The position numbers and the translations under genes are program-made. Shown here piece by piece: positions 32,340 through 43,899 of a stretch of DNA of 64,000 nucleotides (positions within the stretch are counted from its first letter, which is position 1; every line of letters starts with the position of its first letter). The notes beneath the pieces were generated by a model. That model saw nothing but the letters and a program-made list of their open reading frames with translations, made no database searches and was not told where the DNA came from. The DNA is from Durusdinium trenchii (taxonomy: Eukaryota > Sar > Dinophyceae > Suessiales > Symbiodiniaceae): assembly GCA_963970005.1 (NCBI GenBank), contig CAXAMN010003669.1, positions 1,381,685 through 1,445,684 on the forward strand, written 5' to 3'.

Positions 32340-32530
32340 TCTTATTATGTTTCTTCTTCTTCTTTTTCTGATTATTCTTATTATTCTTCTTCTTCTGATT
32401 TTTCTTCTTATTATTATTACTATTCTTCTTCTGACTCTTCTTATTCTTCTTCTTATTCTTCTGATTCTTCTTCTTCTTATTCTTCTGATTCTTCTTCTTC
32501 TTCTTCTTCTTCTTCTTCTTCTTCTTCTTG
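32340..32530. repeat. TTC/TTA trinucleotide tract
   Basis: About 190 bp of almost pure pyrimidine triplets (TTC, TTA, CTG interruptions) ending in a perfect TTC run of about 30 bp. The long open frames across it on both strands come from the repeat itself and are not genes. Such polypurine/polypyrimidine DNA can form triplex structures. Confidence 0.9.
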
Positions 32531-34139
32531 CGTGCTATAGGTATGGGGGTGAGAGAAACGTGTGAAACTAAGTCAAAGAGATAAATGCCGCACCCGCAGG
32601 CGCCCCTCATGCCCATCAGTACAGGAACTGGATAACATAGGAAAAGTGCTAATTAGAGAGCCGATTCAGTTTCAAAGTCCAGGTATGAGCGGTGGTAAAG
32701 GCGGCTTTCAAACTTGCTCCCTTTGTGCTTCGAGGATTTGAACCAGCTGTTCTCGAGAGCTATTAGTGTCAACTTCGCTATGACGGATATGGTTCTAACT
32801 CAAGGTCAAGATATTGTAGGTCCACTGTTGGCTGGCCTGCCAACAAGTCTGAATAAAACTTCGATAGGAGAGGCAAAGTCGTAATTGAACCTTACCATTC
32901 TCAAATGGGGTGTTCATTACCTTGGCGAAGCAATTCTGCCAGCTAATGCAATCCTTCGAGTCTTCAAGGTCATTTCTGCGTTGGTATTGGCACGCTTTAT
33001 AAACGTGGTAGCCATCCCCCAAAATCGTTCTTAAACCTTTCAATTGAAATGCTTCCAAAGCCGGGACAGAAGACCAGCTGGAATCTCCGGGGTCTCAAAA
33101 GTATAGAGAAGTATATATGGATGTTTAAGGCTTTATATATATATATATACACATACCTGAATTTGGTATACACTCCTATATACGCCCGAAAATACATATA
33201 CGCCACTCCTATACATGTCTCTATATGAATGACGGACAATATTACTTATTACCCGCAAAGGACGTTTATAATTTGGGTGGGCCCCTACTATCAGTCTCTT
33301 TACATGTATTTTGGTGGTACCCTATCGGTCTCAGGTTTTCTTATACATCTACAACTCTTTGGGGTATCGGTTTTGGGTGGGCCATCACCCATGTTGGAGG
33401 GTATCGGTTTTCGGTGGGCCCTTATCGGCAGTCAAATTACTTTTTCAAAAAACGATGTCCAGCCGAAGACTAATTACTGCTGACTTACAAGAATTCTGTC
33501 GGGTACTCATATATATATATATATATATACGCCATATACGCCCCCATCATGTGGCATTAGCCCCATAAATTGGACTCCTTTCATGGCAGCAGTGCACCAG
33601 CGCAGTAGCTCACACCGTTCCACCTTCCCTTCCGCGCGCCGCGCCGGTGGTTCAGAACGAAGAAAGAAAAGGCAACCTTCGCCGGGCATCGTTGGTGTGG
33701 TTGGGGATGTTGGACGAGGAAGGTATGTCAAAGGACATCCCTTCCTCATCGCCTCGGACGTGATCAATCCACGTCAACGGAGGAACCCAAAAAACGCGGA
33801 AAAGAACCTCGCGTTCCACGCGAGGATCTCAAATGACTCACTTTCTTCAGATTTCGGTTGCGATTTCTTCGATTCCGAGTTGTTGTATAGACAAACAAAG
33901 CACATCCATTCCCTAAAAGGGGCTCAGCACAGCAGCCCTCAAATGAAGTATAGTACATATAATATATATTTATATGTAATTTATTGCAAAATTCATTGCC
34001 AATTCATGTTCCACATCTTTCCACAAGACTCCGCGCTTTGGTCAAATCGACCTGCAGAACCGCTTGCAAGAATCCCAATGCCACGTGGCATGCCAGTTTC
34101 GTCGTGTCTGGCCCAGTCCTTTTCGTCGTGTCAAGCGGC

Positions 34140-37100
34140 CTTCCCGGTTCAGATCTTCCACCACAGCGGCATCCAGGATCTGCAGCCTCTGATCATGAGT
34201 GATCTCACCACGGAAGAGGAACTGAGCAATGTTCTTCACCTCACATTCGTCCGTTGAGGAAGCCCAAGAACGGCACAAAATGGGGGCACGTGCCGTGCAT
34301 GCGTCGCGTTCAAAAGAGATCCGGTCGGTGTGCTTCGACTCTAGGCCGCGGCCCCTTCCCGGCGGAAAGGTGGACACGGTAGACTCGGTGGCAGACCATA
34401 CATTTCAAGCCCCCAGCTCCCAGACATGGATTCTTGTTCACGTGACTCATTCGCTTTCTGAGCATGAGGTAGACAGCCCGTAGGGGCACTGAGAGAGATA
34501 TGGATGGTCAAAGCTCTTCATGATAGGGGGTACTATGGGGGTTAAAATGTCGTCAGTCTTCTCAGACTGATTTGGCATCACTTAGTGAGACTCCATGGGG
34601 TTTTATGATTAAAGGCTTCATGGCAGGACAGTGCAGCAAGCGGCCCTATGGCACGGTCGGAATCGGCTTTCAAGCTGAGCATCAGTACGATTGAACATCT
34701 CAGAGCTCGCGGTGATCGCCTCATAGCCTTGGGGTGGCCAGTGAAAACCAGGTGGATCACATTGGCAGAAACGGCTGACCCTGATGGATCTCACCGTTGC
34801 GGTCAGCGTGCCACGGCGGTCTCTTGGAGCCGTGCTCCGGTCGGTCGGGGACGCCGAAACGGCCCACTGGCGTTGGAACAGCCAAAACGGCCGTCGTTCC
34901 GTTGGTGTTTTTTCTTCGAAAACCTGGTTTTGTTTTTTGTACTAATGGCGAACAACCGAACGACGGCCGAACGGTGACATCAGGGTGTTCTCACTTCAGA
35001 TGTCACACCGTTTTTGGTCCACCGGTGACATGTTTTTTCGCCCGCTTAGGTCTTTTGTGTCACCACGACTAGTGACAGGGTCGAGTACCACACATGCGCC
35101 TACGAATGAAAAGGAAAGCAGTCTTCAACAAATGTGGTCATAGACCAGGCTGCAGGCTGCAGCCTTCAACGCACTACCCAGGTTGCTTTCACTGGCCATC
35201 ACCCCAAAGCAGTCAAATTAGCTGAAGTTTGCCAAGGTAAGACTGAAAAACATGATCCATGGACACTCATAGACTCATAGATTCAATAGATGGTGATGAA
35301 TCGGCCCCGGCCAAAGCACTGCATCACTCAAACAGATTCCATCTCAAGAACGCTTGGGTGATGCTCCGACTCCGCGGGGCCGCAAAAGTCCTGCTCCTGC
35401 CAAGTCACGAATCACAATGACATCGGGCCTTGCCACCTCCGTGGCTGCCTCCATCATCTTGATCACTCCCAGCATGCCTGGAGCCATGGCCTGAGGCCAT
35501 CAGTCTCGGCTTTCAGGCGGTTTTTTGAAGAGAAAACGCCTCCCAAAAAGAACCGGTGGGGGCTCAGAACAGAAGAAATTTGCCACACATCCATAACATA
35601 AGAATTATATGTATATATTGAAAATGTTCAAATTCAGTGACCCATAACGCCCTTCAGACCCCCGCAAGACTTCAGGGTTTACCTAGGAAAGATGTCCAAG
35701 AATTGGTCAAGGAGTTTTACCATTCCTACATAAGTCTGGGATCTTGGTGGGTGTGTCAAATTCCAATCCAACTTCACGCGAGGGCCGAATTCACGTCCAC
35801 TGAACTTTGACACAGGCACCGGCACACCCTCAGCAGGTGGCATCTTCGTGATGTTGTCCGGAGCCAAGATACTGTCCGGCTCAGCCCCACGGTGGTGGTA
35901 GCCTCACTACGGGTGAGGGAGCCGGGCTGGGCTCAGCTGCCTCATGAGAGTGTGTCAAACCTCAGGTCCCTTGGAGCGCGTTCTGCTCTTGCACTCCCAG
36001 TTCGCATGCAAAACCCGCGCCTTGTGTGACTGTCTGTCTCGTTCAAACCATCGCCGTCTTCCAGTCAGTACCTCCACGGCCTCTGCCGTCCCAACGCCGC
36101 CCGGCGGCCCCGGTCGATCCAAGCAGCAATAAGCCGAGATCAACATTTCAAACGGATCGCGGATGATCATCACGCCCCGAAAGCCGCCCGTCTCCCGCGT
36201 CTCGTTCCGAAGCTTCACGATGTCCTTGCCACTCACCGTGTTGTCAAAGCCTTCTTGGGCCAGGATTCGAGGGACAGTTGAAAGCCAGGCTCAAGAAACT
36301 GGTATATAAATAAATAAAAAAATAATATATGCAGTTCCGCCCCAGCGAATGGTGGGGGAACGTGTCAGAGAAGGGGGGCCCTGGCAAGCTGACAGGTTCA
36401 CGTCTGAGGGGGCGGATTGCATTTGGCGCAGGTTGCATCCCGCCCACAACGCCAAACGCTTCGAAACCACAACGCCAAAATCCCAAGGCTTGCTGAGACA
36501 CCGGGCACCGCACAAGTCTTGTGAAGTCCGGAGAAGCACCAGCAGTGGGCGGCAACGGCATCGAAAACCGTGGGAGACCTATTTTCGCGTCGCTTTAGGT
36601 TTGTTATATATTTGAGACCGTTGGCGGACAGGCTCGGGAGAAGGACTTTGCATAGAGTCGCTACTGGCGTCAGAAAGCAACGCTTGGCACTGAGAAAGCG
36701 GGTCCCATCTCAGTGCAGCTGCCCCCCGCAAGTCATCCAGCGTGGGAGGCCCGCCACAGCAGCCTGCGCTACCGCAGAAGAAGGCTGCCCAGCTGGGGCC
36801 GCACTCGTCTGCTGCAGCGCCGAAAGCTTCAGGACCCATGGCTGCCCCATATCCAATACAGTGGCCTCACGACCCGTGGCAAGCGTGTCAGGCACAATTC
36901 CCCCAAGAGTTCACTGACATCAGCCAACTGATCTCTCAGACTGTGTGGATGATCTTGGACACTTTTTCAGTGTCTACTGCCTGAGTCAGGTGGCCGCCCA
37001 CAGCAGAGCCAATCTATATAGCGTATCCATTCAAATAGTTCTAGGTAGTGTATCACATTGTTGGGGGGAGAGTGGCCATCACAAAGCAACCAGGCCGCTC

Positions 37101-38531
37101 CGAGATGGCCCAGATGGGCCACACATGCTGCCTGAGAAGGTTCAAAGTAGACCTTCAGGGAGCAACAACCAACACCCATAACAACAGCGACGCCTCGCAC
37201 TCTGCATCTCCCCACCATGTCTTTTCCTTCGTTGTGGTTTGTTGGCCTGCTGGCCCGCTTTTGGACGTCAGCCCCTTAAATATATATATATATACAGTAT
37301 GTGTGTGTTTTTGTGGAATATTGTGGAGCATATGTATATATATATATACACATACATACGCATCAAGAAGATTAAAGGAGCTCAAACCCGACCTGGGAGA
37401 AAGTGACATCTACTACTGACTACTGGAAGTACACCCTTGGTATGTTCTACAATGACAGGTGTGATGTGCATCATGCCATATTCGCATGCAAAGGTTCATC
37501 CACAAGTCCAGGAGCCATCACTAATTCTAGGAAAAAATTGGATTTAGAAGCGTTCCATGTTCCATTCCTGTTCCTTACATGCATCCTCCACTTGTCCACA
37601 CTGCTTCATTCTATCTTCTTCTGCCAGGCACGAATGTTCAACGGATGCTCATCGCAATCCACATGGATGTGTGGAGACGTGATTGGAACACCACGTCCTC
37701 CTTTCTGGCAGGACATGTTGGCACCTGGAGACCGTCGAGATGGCCGTTGCTCGTGTGTTGTCTTCCAACAGCCAATGCAAATGTATGAAAACGTCAACCA
37801 AGTCAACCCAACGTTGGAGTTCGGAAAGAGAAAAAATCTGAAAACTGAAACCGGCAAAATCCTCTCTGGACTCGGTGCTCAACCATGGCAACAGCCCTGG
37901 CCTAGGGTGTCAAAAGCCCAGTTCATGATATTGCGAAGCAACTGGCCTTGGCTTTTTCAAGCTGATCATGCTCCATGTGGCATCATGTTTTTACTCAGCC
38001 CGGTTGGACTACAGCCACTTGGATCCAGAACATCCTAACGACTCCTCCCGCCCCAAACTCCTGAGGCTGGAAACTGGAAAAGATCAAGACAACATGATTC
38101 AACATTGTATCTCCCCCCTCGCATCACCAGAAAAGACTGGACAGCTGGTGACGTCGACCGATCTTTTGGCAGAACGGCTCGTCTCAGACTCCCTCGATTG
38201 CATATATACATAGATATACACTATATATACATATATGTGTGTGTGGTTGTTTGAGCCACGCCCAGAGTGTTTGCCTCCCAGCTTGGCCTCCAACACTTGG
38301 AGATAAAGAAGGTTCGATGATTTGCTGCGTCAGGCGCACCCACAATAAGAGTTGGAACATCTTAGTCCACCTTCTATCCACTTCCGGGTGGTTTTTGACT
38401 CCTTCTTTATCTGTCTATTTTTGTTTTTCCCTCTCTCTCTCTCTCTCTCTCCTTCTGCCGAGAAACTTCCAGCTTTGTGGCTGGTGCCCACTAGGTAGAC
38501 GCGCCGGTCCCAGGGTTTGACCTCCGTTGCC
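34140..38531 (-). CDS. Sulfotransferase-like gene ST3 (partial exon set)
   Basis: At least five minus-strand exons match the ST1 segments in order. 38531 to about 38472: ATEVKPWDRRVYLVGTSHKAGS, phosphosulfate loop. About 36260-36140: GFRGVMIIRDPFEMLISAY, 3'-phosphate motif. 35902-35778: YHHRGAEPDSILAPDNITKM. 35490-35409: AMAPGMLGVIKMMEAATEVA then RPDVIVIR. 34239-34140: VKNIAQFLFRGEITHDQRLQ then VVEDLN. Two exons start after AG with GC, and donors include GT (35778, 35409) and GC (34140). Frames are open in all five, so unlike ST1 and ST2 this copy may be functional. An exon for the helix after HKAGS was not found, and the start and stop are unknown; a leader-like frame at about 39140 (MVVAAALAKASA) is a candidate start. 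Expected role: transfer of sulfate from PAPS to an unknown acceptor. Confidence 0.62.
37278..37356. repeat. TA-rich microsatellites
   Basis: Two TA runs separated by a GT-rich spacer. They lie between the first two recognised ST3 exons, so probably in an intron. Confidence 0.8.
38424..38452. repeat. (CT)n microsatellite
   Basis: A short CT run just downstream of the ST3 exon ending near 38472, probably intronic polypyrimidine. Confidence 0.85.
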
Positions 38532-38539
38532 TGTAAGCT

Positions 38540-40600
38540 GAGCCGCTTCTGGACGAGGGCCATCCTGGACACGGGGAGCGATCGATCGAGCGGGTGTGGT
38601 ACGTATGTGTCCTTGAAATAGTGGGTTCTGGCCAGTTATGGCCTGCTTTTAGGTGGGTCCTTGAGGAAAAAAGACTCCTTGCTAGAGTCTTAGAGTTGCT
38701 AGGGGCCCTGCCATGCAATCGATCAACTCCCAGCTAGTTATTTGATCCCGTGGTGCATATGAAGAAGCCTTGTCCAGGAGAATCACACGTCACCAGTGGC
38801 CTCACCTGCAAGGGGGATCTCTGATAAAGTGTCTGGACAAACCACCCTGGGGATATTTCACTTGATGCTGTGCCAAATGCTTGCATGTAGTATGTCCTTT
38901 CGTTGACTGGGAAACCCAGGTGTCCCAATTGCCTTGCCTTTGTCCTACTTTGATCTTGTAGCGAGGATTAGCAAAAAGGCCGTCCATCCTCCAAAAGGCA
39001 AAAACTCTAGGACTTAAGAGAAGGATCCTCATCAACCTCTCTTCCACCCTCGCCCGGACGCCGAGTGGCTCAGCCCCCTCAGTGCACTCGTGCTCACAGG
39101 ACTGCGCGGAGGCCTTGGCGAGCGCGGCCGCGACCACCATCCGGATGTGGGAGATGACGTGACATGGACAATGGAAGTGCGCGATGCTTCAGGTCACATG
39201 CCCAGTCACTCAAGAGCGACAATCTTCCTTACCTACACACCTGTTTGTTGGAGAGGATGTGGGGGGGGTTGGCAGAGCCTTCGGCCTACGCAAGAAGAGA
39301 AGAGCCTTCGGGCGTGTTCAGGGCGACGCATGCGTTCGGGGGGAGGATGGGGAAGGCGGTGTGGATCGCGGGTCTTGGATGCGGAGGTGGCCATCAATGT
39401 CCAAGGGAAAAGCGCTTCGGGGAGCCCATGCATGTGGGTGAATCGTCCGTCCCACGTCCGTCCCACCTCAGAGCACTTCCACCTTCCATTGATGCACATT
39501 AATTTACAACAAGTCCAGGGCGTCCACCAAGCCACGAGCAGAATCAAGCCACATCGTAAGATCCGCCTCAGATTTGGCAGATGGGTCAGCTGAACCGCAT
39601 GAGGATCATTGTTTTGGGACCGCCAGAAGTTGTAGCCGAGGCACGAGGAGCCCATGGGAAGAGGAGGTTGCTCCCAGCTCCGCTCGTTTGCAACGGTTCG
39701 GTTCGGTCCTCCCTCTACTGGAGCCGAAAACTGCAGCGCACCTCACAAAGCCAGTGCGACTGGTGATGGCCAAACCTGGTCGTCCCGAGCCCTTTCGAGG
39801 CTCCGAAGCGGCAACCCTCAGCCTCTCGTCCGAGCCCTTGCGCTTTGGAGTCGGAGTGCTTCACCGCGCCAGGGCGACGCGTTTAACGCGCCGGTGCGAC
39901 CCGCGCTGGTTCCTCTGGGTCCACTGCCTTGGAAATGCCAGGTGGCACCGGGAATTTCATGGTGCCGATATAAAGTGCTGCTAGATCACAAGGAACACAC
40001 GCAAGTAGGAGAAACTGTTAATTGCAACTGTTCCAACGTGGGATGGTTCTTTCATGAGCCTCGAGAATGGAGCCCTCCAAAAGGTGGTCCGTGCATCCTT
40101 GTCAGGTGCCTGGAAACCAGGTTCATAGCTCATAAGGACACACATCACAAACCTGTCCACATTGAGTGGGACCAAATCGTCCTCAACACACGGCCGACGC
40201 CCCTATGGTCAGCTCACAACGCATGCCCACCCGTCCGCGCTCCCCATTTTCTCGTCTTCCCTCGGTCGGACGCATGTCCTTTCACCGCTCGAGGGCCCAG
40301 GTGATGAACTCTTTGTAGCTCACCATGTCCTCAGATATGGCGCTGAGTCAAAATCTCCGCCAACGTTGAGGGTTGACATGCCTTACAGTGGAATCTGCTC
40401 ATTGTCAGGCCAACCCGGGCTGCAGGCTTTTAACCTACACCCATGCACTTGGACCGGAGATCTTCCACCAAAGAGTCGCGAAGATGGGCCTTCATCAGGC
40501 GGAAAGATTTGTGGGTTGAGGTCTAAGATGAAATAATAAACTGCAGTAGCCATAGAGCCCCAACTCATTCTCAATGTTTCAAGACTTTTAACGAGCATTC
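38540..40600. other. No firmly supported gene
   Basis: Several GC-rich patches stay open in more than one frame on both strands (for example 39000-39140, 39580-39960, 40162-40536), but none shows a family motif. A minus-strand frame from about 39140 begins MVVAAALAKASAQSCEHEC and could be the leader exon of ST3. Confidence 0.35.
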
Positions 40601-40629
40601 AGTGCTCGATTTGCCCGGTCACCACTCAC

Positions 40630-43600
40630 TCCATTGACGCCTCCCTCGAGTCCGCAGCCATGCGCTACCCATGGCATGTTTCCACAGCTCCGATGACGGC
40701 ACCTCCGACCATGCCAGCTGCTTATCGCCCAGCACCGATGGCACCGCAGCCTATGCCAACACCGTATGCCATGACCCCACCTCCACAACACTACCCGGCA
40801 TATCCATACCCAGTACCTCATTATCTCACTCCACAGCCATACCCAGTTCCAGTACCAGCAACTTATCCGCCACCAATGATGGTCTACCCAAGTCTACCCA
40901 TCCACAGCACAGCACTCCACTTCACCGCACCACACTGCGGGACATCCACCTTCACTGCACCCCACTACGGGACATCCACCTCCAGTTGCCCACCACCAAC
41001 AGATTGATCCATCTTCAAGCTATACCTGCGGTTTCGCAGCCTCCGCCGACTACACACCATTCAGTGCCACCGCAGGCTCCACCCACATATCACTCACCAC
41101 CACCACCACCACCAGTACCATCAGCCCCCTCCGCCACCGCCTCCTCAAGCAGTACCAGCACTACCAACCGTCAATCCACCGGCCATGTCACCAACAGACA
41201 AGCCAAACTCAAACAACTCTCACACAACACACCCATTTCAGCGGAACTTTCACTCCGCACTGGCACTCCGCAGGCACCATCACCAACTACTCCACCATAC
41301 ACATTTCTACCTTTTCGGACTATGACCAAGCATGGGTCTACGAACTCAACTGGCCATTTGTATCACAACACCTCAAACTCAAGCTTGACGGCTGGCAATT
41401 CACACGCCACCGCGCCCATTTCTACCCACGCCTGGCCAATCACTACAGACTTTTCCGTCGCCTGAGACGACGTCTACGCACCACCAAGCAACCAGTCCTA
41501 CACACATCCCACAAACTACATGCACTCACTGTCTTACATAAACTGACCAAACCCATTCGAGCTTCCTACGATACCGCGCGCCAGCTTCGCTCAGGTCGCT
41601 ACTCAGAACTCGAGGTCTACGCCATTCGACGTGTGGCCGCCAGGCTTGAAGAACCAGGACGGAGCAAGGCCATGCAGCCATGCACATTCTCAACGAAGCC
41701 TTGAAGTACCGCAACCTCACACCCCCGAAACCAACCAGCCATTCACAATTCCATTCTTGGCCCACACTGCCACACTGCCTTCCAGCAGAACACCCAACGG
41801 TGGCTCACCGGCTTACTTCACAAACACAAACACCTTGCCATACCGTTTCACCTCCCCACCTGCAAGCTCAGGGAGGCAGCTCACGACACTTTACGCAGCC
41901 AAGGAGCAGGTTTTCCACTATCCCCCTCACGAGGAACAGCTCCCCTGCGTCTGTACACACCTCAGCACACTACTAGATCAAAGGGACCACCCACGAGCAG
42001 CTGATCACCTCATTGTCACATTGGATGACCTACAACTGCCACCCCACCTGCGCCATTTCCTTGGCGCCAACATGAGCAGCACTTCTTTCCTACCAAACAC
42101 CAATACTTTGTTTGGCACTTTCCACAAAGCCGGCTGAAACATCACGGATTGCCACCTACGCTTGTCGCACACGCCCAGCATTCCCTGGCCGACCAATGGC
42201 ACTAACACCTCCAACATCTACACACCGAACCACGATTCACAGCACGTTCCATCAAACAGTTGCAACACTTCCTTGGTGACCAGGTAGTCCTCCACCACGC
42301 CGACCATGAACTGCAACACCTGCGGGTCTTTTGCCCGAAGATCTATTTCCAAGGATGTCTTGCCACCTGGCAGTCACCTGAACTTTTCCAACCTCTCCCG
42401 GATCACACCAACGACACCATTCGACTCCACCTCCAGCAAGCCTTCCCAGGCCACCTACGCAGAAAATACCGATGGGGCTTTCGTGCCCAATTCACCATGC
42501 CTTATGGCATCGTCCACCTGAAAGCCAAGAAGCACTGGCAGAAAGGCCGCACCATCATTTCGTACTTCAAATCCCACTTCGGTACTCTTCGAGCTGCCTC
42601 CACCGCAATCACAACTGTGATCCTCCGCCTTTTACTACCTTCACACATTACTCTACACGCCATCAATGATGACCTCGTTGGGTTCTTCAACTCAGTACCA
42701 CAAAACCGCCTGCTGGACGCGGTAACAAGCCTCACCACCAAGTGGAATCCCACGTATGACACACCCACTCTCACCATTGACATTTTGGCCGCCGGCAATC
42801 CCATCCAATTGTCCCACATTGGACAACATCACCGCCGCCACCCCACGCAACGCACCATCGACACGGAAGACATTCCAACCATTGAAAAAGCTTCAAACAG
42901 ACACGTGGAGCAGGGATTGGGTCCCAACTCTCACCTGCCTTGTGCAATGTCGCCACTACCCTCATCGAACACTCCTGGACTCAATTGCACCACAGCCTGA
43001 CCCACCACACCCAGATGCACTTTGCCTACTATCGCTATGTCGACAATCGCTTCATCACGTTCAACGATACCTTCCTGAACCACATCGGCATCCAAACTTT
43101 GATTCATCCGGGTTTCTTCCGCAATCCAGTAGAGCTGCGACCTGTGGAGGACATGCACCTCCAGTGGCTTCGATGTGGATCTCACTCAACGCGCGATCAC
43201 CTACATCCCACCACATGCCCCATGGAAGATCAGCGACCACGCTTCCGCAGGTTCCCAACGGCTACGTTTGTCTGGCCTCAACTCCCGCGCCCACTTGATT
43301 CGTAACTACACCAACCCGGCCTCGGCAACTGAGCGGGCCCTCGCTCACCTCGCCCACCTTTACGCCCAAAAAGGGCATGACCTGGCACAGTGCCTGCGAG
43401 TGATCAGTGCAAAACGATGCGTCACCATGCTTGATTTTCGGGCACGCAGCAGATTTTGTGAGCGAACTGTACTGCATGATCTCCGTGCCCCTACCCCCAA
43501 TCAACAGAGTGCGTGTGTGTGTGTGTGTGCGGGTGTGTGTGTGTGTGTCAACACCCACACTAAGGGACCTACCCTTTGTAATTCGATCATATATCTTGCA

Positions 43601-43890
43601 TTCCCGTGTGCAGAGCAGGGGGCCAGCGCATGGCATGACATCACAACGCTGGCCAACGAAGCTAGTGATGTCATGGGAAGCGGTCAGAGACGCCTGACTG
43701 TGTACCTGCCATTTTAACACACCATAAAGGGCTAATGAGCTTCCTCCGTCTCACCCATGTTAAACAATACTGTTGATGCGGACTCTTCCACCTTGCGGTT
43801 CATCAGCCAAGAGTAAGCGTGACGGGCTAGCCTCACAGGGAGATCATAACTGATACAGCTCTTGCGAGCATTGATCTAAGTGTGTGTGCA
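40630..43890 (+). mobile_element. Degenerate reverse-transcriptase retroelement
   Basis: A plus-strand coding trace runs through all three frames. It opens with a Pro-rich head (MRYPWHVSTAPMTAPPTMPA at 40660) and a basic helical region near 41460-41650 (FRRLRRRLRTTKQPVLHTSH). A reverse-transcriptase core at 42260-43000 includes GIVHLKAKKHWQKGRTIISY and INDDLVGFFNSVPQNRLLDA. A YRYVDNRFITF active-site motif sits at about 43030-43065 in another frame, and a C-terminal region reaches about 43440. At least four frameshifts make this copy inactive. YVDN replaces the usual YVDD. The RT type resembles families common in dinoflagellate genomes and distantly Penelope-like or LINE-like RTs; I cannot place it. 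The tail to about 43890 shares short motifs with the repeats at 50.7 and 51.6 kb. Confidence 0.6.
43509..43548. repeat. (GT)n microsatellite
   Basis: About 40 bp of GT with two interruptions, in the 3' tail of the RT element. Confidence 0.9.
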
Positions 43891-43899
43891 CATTGGTGT

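Larger units (their letters stand above)
29720..33950. other. No supported gene; AT-rich with simple repeats
   Basis: Open frames are short and mutually inconsistent, with no family motif. The stretch holds TA-rich tracts near 30985-31020, 31300-31330, 33130-33155 and 33510-33530. A degenerate repeat at about 33268-33435 is built on GGTATCGGTTTTGGGTGGGCC. Confidence 0.5.

Noticed and set aside
32110..32616. Lys/Asn-rich 168-codon frame on the minus strand
   Set aside because: It is produced entirely by the TTC/TTA triplet tract and has no coding-like sequence outside the repeat.
36700..36990. Pro/Gln/Ala-rich plus-strand frame or Cys/Gly-rich minus-strand frame
   Set aside because: Both strands stay open over the same GC-rich block, with no motif to choose between them, and it lies between ST3 exons.
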